From Flavobacterium resistens (GTDB taxonomy: Bacteria > Bacteroidota > Bacteroidia > Flavobacteriales > Flavobacteriaceae), in contig NZ_FXTA01000005.1 in assembly GCF_900182645.1 (NCBI RefSeq), positions 62,001 to 126,000 on the forward strand: 64,000 nt of DNA, in the 5' to 3' direction. Positions 60,176 to 64,000 of this stretch are shown here, one piece after another; within the stretch, counting starts at the first letter, position 1; every line of letters starts with the position of its first letter. The notes below the pieces were generated by a model, which searched no databases, was not told the DNA's origin, and saw nothing but the letters and a program-made list of their open reading frames with translations. Both the position numbers and the translations under genes were made by a program.

Positions 60176-61018
60176 ATGGATAAGGAAAACTTTGACGAAG
60201 AATTTAAAAAATTATGGGACGAAAATCCTGTTTCAAATTCTGAAAGCGAAAAAGAAGCTTCCTGGGAGCAATTTCATTCAAAAACTTTTGCTGAGAAGAA
60301 AAAGAAAATCAAACCTTGGCGCTATTATGCAGCCGCGGCCGTTTTGCTTTTTGTTTTGATTGGAAGTGGAATTTTCTTTAACAACAAACCTCAACAAGAA
60401 AATATAATTCTTGCTGAAAACGTAATTGAAAATACATCTTCAAAAATAAAATTTATTGTCTTGCCAGATGATTCAAAAGTTGAATTGAGTCCGAATTCTA
60501 AAATTACTTACGGTAATAATTTTGCTTTGAATCGAAAAATTGAAGTTGATGGTCTTGTCTATTTCAAAGTAAAAAAAGACAAACAACATCCGTTTCAGGT
60601 TTTTTGTAATGAAACGACAACTACCGTATTAGGAACTTCTTTTACAGTAAATGAAACTGAAGATGAAAAAGTAACCGTTGAACTTTATGAAGGAAGCGTT
60701 CAGATGAATGTAAAAGGCCAAAATCAAAAATGGATTTTGAAACCAGGAGAAAAATTCACTTATGGAAATCAAACTGCTTCGGTAACTGAATTTAGCCGAT
60801 TCATTGACTTTGACAATCAAAAACTTTCTGAAGTAAGCCAATATATTGAAGAAAATTATGGCTATAAAGTAATTCTTCCGAAGGAAAATTTAGATCAGAA
60901 AATCACAATCCGAATCAATAAAAAAGAAGATTTAAAAACAATTGTACAATTAATATCAGAAATGTATAACCTAAACTTTGAAATAAATGAAGATTTAAAA
61001 CAGATTACTTTTCAGTAG
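60176..61018 (+). CDS. FecR family anti-sigma factor
   Basis: A 280-residue membrane protein: cytoplasmic part (1-50), one membrane helix (about 53-70, YYAAAAVLLFVLIGSGIFF), then the FecR periplasmic domain (about 95-195, IKFIVLPDDSKVELSPNSKITYGNNF, NRKIEVDGLVYFKV, VTVELYEGSVQMNV) and a C-terminal DUF4974-type domain (about 210-280, LSEVSQYIEENYGYKVILP). It holds the sigma factor until the receptor's STN domain signals. Typical length for a short FecR. Confidence 0.93.
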   Translation: MDKENFDEEFKKLWDENPVSNSESEKEASWEQFHSKTFAEKKKKIKPWRYYAAAAVLLFVLIGSGIFFNNKPQQENIILAENVIENTSSKIKFIVLPDDSKVELSPNSKITYGNNFALNRKIEVDGLVYFKVKKDKQHPFQVFCNETTTTVLGTSFTVNETEDEKVTVELYEGSVQMNVKGQNQKWILKPGEKFTYGNQTASVTEFSRFIDFDNQKLSEVSQYIEENYGYKVILPKENLDQKITIRINKKEDLKTIVQLISEMYNLNFEINEDLKQITFQ

Positions 61019-61119
61019 AAAAGAAAAAAGGATGCAAGCCGCGAAACTACACATCCTCCTTATAATCAGGATAACACGAGGTTATTCCATTTAATAATAA
61101 TCCAAAAATACAAAATTTC

Positions 61120-63738
61120 ATGAAGCATATAATTTCAGCATGCTTTTTTTTAATCAGTTTATTGGCGTCTGCTCAAAAGGTGACTGTAACTGTAGATAAA
61201 AACGTAACCTTAAAAGAATTCTTTAAGCAGATTGAAAATCAAACCGATTTTAAATTTGCTTTTACAGATCAAATCGACACCGATAAAAAATATTTTACCA
61301 AGAAAAACACATACAAGCAAATCGAAGTTGAGAAACTGATTTCAGAATTAAACAAAACGGCAACGGTACAATTTTCTATTGTTGGCAATAATATTTTTGT
61401 GAAGCAGAAATCTCAATCTCAAAAACAAGCTAAAAAAAAAAGCAAGCTGAAAGGCCAGATTATTGATGATGAAAAACAACCCGTTATTGGTGCCAATGTT
61501 TTTATTAAAGAATTGGAAACCGGCACCGTAACGGATTATAATGGAAAATTCAGCATCGAAGTCCCAAATGGCACTTATACTTTTGTAATTAGTTATGTGG
61601 GGTTTAAGAATCAGGAAAAACAAATTACGATTTCAGATGATGCTAATATCAATTTCAACATCGAATCTGATAGTCAGCAATTAGGAGAAGTTATTGTTAC
61701 GACCAACAAAGCCACTGACATCAAAAACACGCAAATGAGCGTCAATAAACTTTCGATGCAGGAAATAAAACGAATTCCTGTTGCAATGGGCGAACCCGAT
61801 CCTCTAAAATCGATTTTGACTTTGCCGGGAGTTACCAATGCCGGAGAAGCTTCATCAGGATTTAATGTCCGCGGAGGTGCTGCTGATCAGAATTTGATTC
61901 TTTTAGACGGTGCTCCTGTTTATGCAGATTCACATATGTTTGGATTTTTCTCGATTTTTAATGCCGATGCAATCAGTAGTTTAGAATTATACAAAGGCGG
62001 AATTCCTTCAAAATACGGAGGACGCGTTTCTTCTGTTTTGGATGTTACGCAACAAACCGGAGATTTTCAAAATTATAAAGTAAATGGTGGAGTTGGGATA
62101 ATTTCTAGCCGCCTTTTGGTTCAAGGTCCGATACAGAAAGACAAAGGCTCTTTTATTGTTTCTGGCCGAACTTCGTATGCGCATTTATTTTTAAAATTGG
62201 CCGACAATAAAAATTCGGCTATGTTTTATGATTTGAATGCTAAATTTAATTATCGCTTTAATGCTAATAATACAATCGCATTTTCTGGTTATTTCGGAAA
62301 TGACGTTTTTGATATCAACGATCGTTTTTCCAGTAAATACGGAAATACAATGGGAATTTTAAGCTGGAAACATAAATTCTCAGATCGTTTAAATACGAAT
62401 CTTTCTGCTTTTTATAGCGATTATAAATTCAATTTGGGACTTTCTTCAGAAAATTTTGAATGGGACAGCAACATCAAAAGTTACGGCTTGAAATACAATT
62501 GGTTTTATCAGCAATCAGAAAAATTCAAAATCAACTACGGAATTGATGGTTTGTATTATAATTTTAATCCTGGAGTTGTACAGCCAACAAGTATTGATTC
62601 GCAGTTTAATTATCAGCAATTGGACAAAAAATATGCTTTAGAAGCTTCAGCCTTTATTGATTTTGAAAATCAAATTACAGAAAAATTAAATTTCAGATAC
62701 GGACTACGCTATAGCATGTTTTATCGTTTAGGTTCAGAGGAAATTAGTACTTATGAAAATGGTCAGGCTGTCGTTTTTAACCCGCTTTATAATATTTATC
62801 AGGAAGGAACTCCAACGGGCACAATTTCTTATGGAAAAGGAAAAAAGATAAGCAGTTTCAACAATTTGGAACCTAGAGCCGCTTTGTCTTATGCTTTTAA
62901 TGACAATACTTCGATTAAAGCAAGCTACAACAGAATGGCGCAATACATTCATATTTTATCAAATACGCAATCTCCGCTACCAATGAGTATTTGGACACCG
63001 AGCGGGCCTTTTACAAAACCGCAAATGCTGGATCAATATGCAATGGGTTATTTTAAAAATTTCAAAGACGGCGATTATTCTTTTGAAGGCGAACTATTTT
63101 ATAAAAATGTTCAAAACCGAATTGATTATATTGATGGAGCCGATGTTTTGGCCAACAACAATATTGAACAGGTTATCCTGAACGGAAAAGCCAGATCTTA
63201 CGGAATGGAATTGTTACTTAGAAAAAACACAGGCAATTTTACCGGATGGATTTCTTATACTTTATCACGCGCCGAACAAAAAACACCGGGAAGAACTCCT
63301 GAAGAACCGGGAATTGCAAACGGCGACTGGTATTTATCTGGATATGACAAATTGCATAATCTAAGCGTTGTTGGTAGTTATGAATTCAGTCCAAAATGGT
63401 CTTTTAATGGTAATTTCACTTTGCAATCAGGTCAGCCGGTAACGTATGCAAATGGTTATTATGAATTTGGCGGTATTCATGTTCCCAATTATTCTTTGAG
63501 AAACGAAAATAGGCTTCCTCTTTTCCATCACCTCGATGTTGCCGCAACTTATACGCCAAAACCAGAAAAAAAGAAAGGCTGGCAAAGCTATTGGGTATTT
63601 AGTATTTATAATATCTACAACCGAAAAAATGCGGCTTCAATGAATTTTACAACAAACGATGATACTGGACTTAATGAAACTCGAAGACTATCCATCTTCG
63701 GAATTGTTCCTGGAGTTTCTTATAATTTTAAATTTTAA
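61120..63738 (+). CDS. TonB-dependent receptor with STN signalling domain (FecA-like)
   Basis: An 872-residue outer-membrane receptor. In order: signal peptide ending LLASAQ; STN domain (about 20-90, VTVDKNVTLKEFFKQIENQTDFKFAF), which contacts FecR; carboxypeptidase regulatory-like domain (about 108-190, KGQIIDDEKQPVIGANVFI); plug (about 195-310, SGFNVRGGAADQNLILLDGAPVYADSHMFGFFSIF); barrel to the end VSYNFKF. Full CSS-type receptor. It is followed by a DUF4249 lipoprotein gene starting five bases later. Ligand unknown. The 101-base leader before it holds GGATG/CATCC and other small inverted repeats. Confidence 0.92.
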   Translation: MKHIISACFFLISLLASAQKVTVTVDKNVTLKEFFKQIENQTDFKFAFTDQIDTDKKYFTKKNTYKQIEVEKLISELNKTATVQFSIVGNNIFVKQKSQSQKQAKKKSKLKGQIIDDEKQPVIGANVFIKELETGTVTDYNGKFSIEVPNGTYTFVISYVGFKNQEKQITISDDANINFNIESDSQQLGEVIVTTNKATDIKNTQMSVNKLSMQEIKRIPVAMGEPDPLKSILTLPGVTNAGEASSGFNVRGGAADQNLILLDGAPVYADSHMFGFFSIFNADAISSLELYKGGIPSKYGGRVSSVLDVTQQTGDFQNYKVNGGVGIISSRLLVQGPIQKDKGSFIVSGRTSYAHLFLKLADNKNSAMFYDLNAKFNYRFNANNTIAFSGYFGNDVFDINDRFSSKYGNTMGILSWKHKFSDRLNTNLSAFYSDYKFNLGLSSENFEWDSNIKSYGLKYNWFYQQSEKFKINYGIDGLYYNFNPGVVQPTSIDSQFNYQQLDKKYALEASAFIDFENQITEKLNFRYGLRYSMFYRLGSEEISTYENGQAVVFNPLYNIYQEGTPTGTISYGKGKKISSFNNLEPRAALSYAFNDNTSIKASYNRMAQYIHILSNTQSPLPMSIWTPSGPFTKPQMLDQYAMGYFKNFKDGDYSFEGELFYKNVQNRIDYIDGADVLANNNIEQVILNGKARSYGMELLLRKNTGNFTGWISYTLSRAEQKTPGRTPEEPGIANGDWYLSGYDKLHNLSVVGSYEFSPKWSFNGNFTLQSGQPVTYANGYYEFGGIHVPNYSLRNENRLPLFHHLDVAATYTPKPEKKKGWQSYWVFSIYNIYNRKNAASMNFTTNDDTGLNETRRLSIFGIVPGVSYNFKF

Positions 63739-63742
63739 TGCT

Positions 63743-64000
63743 ATGAATAAATTAAAAAAATATAACGTCATGAATAGAGCATTGGCATTTACAAGTCTGA
63801 TTTTGGTTCTGTTTTTCAGTTCTTGCGAAGATGTTGTAAATCTGGATTTAGAAACCGGTGAGACCCAAATTGTAATCGATGCTGAAATTGTCTGGAAAAA
63901 AGGAACTGCAGGAAATGAGCAAACGATAAAAATCAGCAAAACAGCTCCTTATTACAACGGTTCAACGCCAAAAGTATCAGGTGCGCAAGTAAGAGTTGAA
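63743..64000 (+). CDS. DUF4249 lipoprotein (partial, runs off the window)
   Basis: First 86 codons of a protein beginning MNKLKKYNVMNRALAF with signal peptide ending FFSSC, so a lipoprotein (Cys28 from this start). The mature start EDVVNLDLETGETQIVIDAEIVWKKG matches the DUF4249 family, which is regularly paired with TonB-dependent receptors of the STN/CarboxypepD type as the surface partner. The start may be 63743 or the internal ATG at 63770. The rest lies beyond 64000. Confidence 0.78.
   Translation, partial: MNKLKKYNVMNRALAFTSLILVLFFSSCEDVVNLDLETGETQIVIDAEIVWKKGTAGNEQTIKISKTAPYYNGSTPKVSGAQVRVE

Noticed and set aside
60099-60359. 86-codon frame across the FecR gene start
   Set aside because: Out-of-frame shadow of the small protein and fecR, which both have clear features.

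Overview
The window looks like a chromosomal segment of a Flavobacterium-type member of the Bacteroidota. The DNA is AT-rich. Promoters have the Bacteroidota form (TTG, about 19 bases, TAnnTTTG), not the E. coli form. Surface proteins include several TonB-dependent receptors and many short lipoproteins with SC or GC lipoboxes. The gene families (DUF4252, DUF4290, DUF5686, DUF4199, DUF4249) and a 6S RNA between zapA and rny are typical of this group. There is no phage, insertion sequence, CRISPR array or rRNA operon. The content is mostly core metabolism and envelope genes, with small accessory patches.

Layout. 1-4617: end of a cobalamin synthesis cluster (cobS, cobC), then a cobalamin riboswitch controlling a BtuB-type receptor and a BtuG-like surface lipoprotein. 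4691-9353: an S41 peptidase facing an ECF sigma / short anti-sigma / two DUF4252 operon, then small lipoprotein and membrane genes. 9384-12547: carB without its C-terminal regulatory domain, and rpmH. 12716-21968: TPR membrane protein, hydrolase with lipoprotein, small GNAT protein, DASS anion transporter with porin, ABC-F ATPase, PepSY-like protein, GlmU-like nucleotidyltransferase, rpmE2. 22219-27493: DUF4199, GT2 glycosyltransferase, a structured intergenic RNA candidate, phosphoglucomutase, MsbA-like exporter. 27614-34086: DUF2971, then a minus-strand run of M23 peptidase, TonB receptor, membrane protein and EF-hand lipoprotein. 34257-36616: coiled-coil protein, zapA, 6S RNA, rny. 36695-43760: PAS histidine kinase, xerD, an accessory patch with a large lipoprotein and several small beta-barrels plus a decayed barrel remnant, then aroQ. 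43830-49882: DUF5686 protein, CDF transporter, murA, DUF4290, DUF493. 50170-56751: esterase, NadR-like ATPase, recQ, fmt, HU, YqgE, pabC-like. 56806-64000: START-like protein, tRNA with CAT anticodon, DUF1254-type lipoprotein, then a FecI / small protein / FecR / STN-TonB receptor / DUF4249 cell-surface signalling cluster cut by the window edge.

Working together. The first 4.6 kb joins cobalamin synthesis, sensing and import. Two ECF sigma systems are present, one tied to DUF4252 proteins and one to a FecA-like receptor. Intergenic DNA is rich in hairpins: bidirectional terminators between convergent genes and at least three families of dispersed inverted repeats, one of which supplies the stop codons of flanking genes. 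No clearly new multi-gene system was found. The strongest leads are the structured element at 23722-23822, the repeat arms that encode stop codons, the small protein between FecI and FecR, the barrel remnant at 41653-41745, and the domain or residue losses in CarB and MurA.
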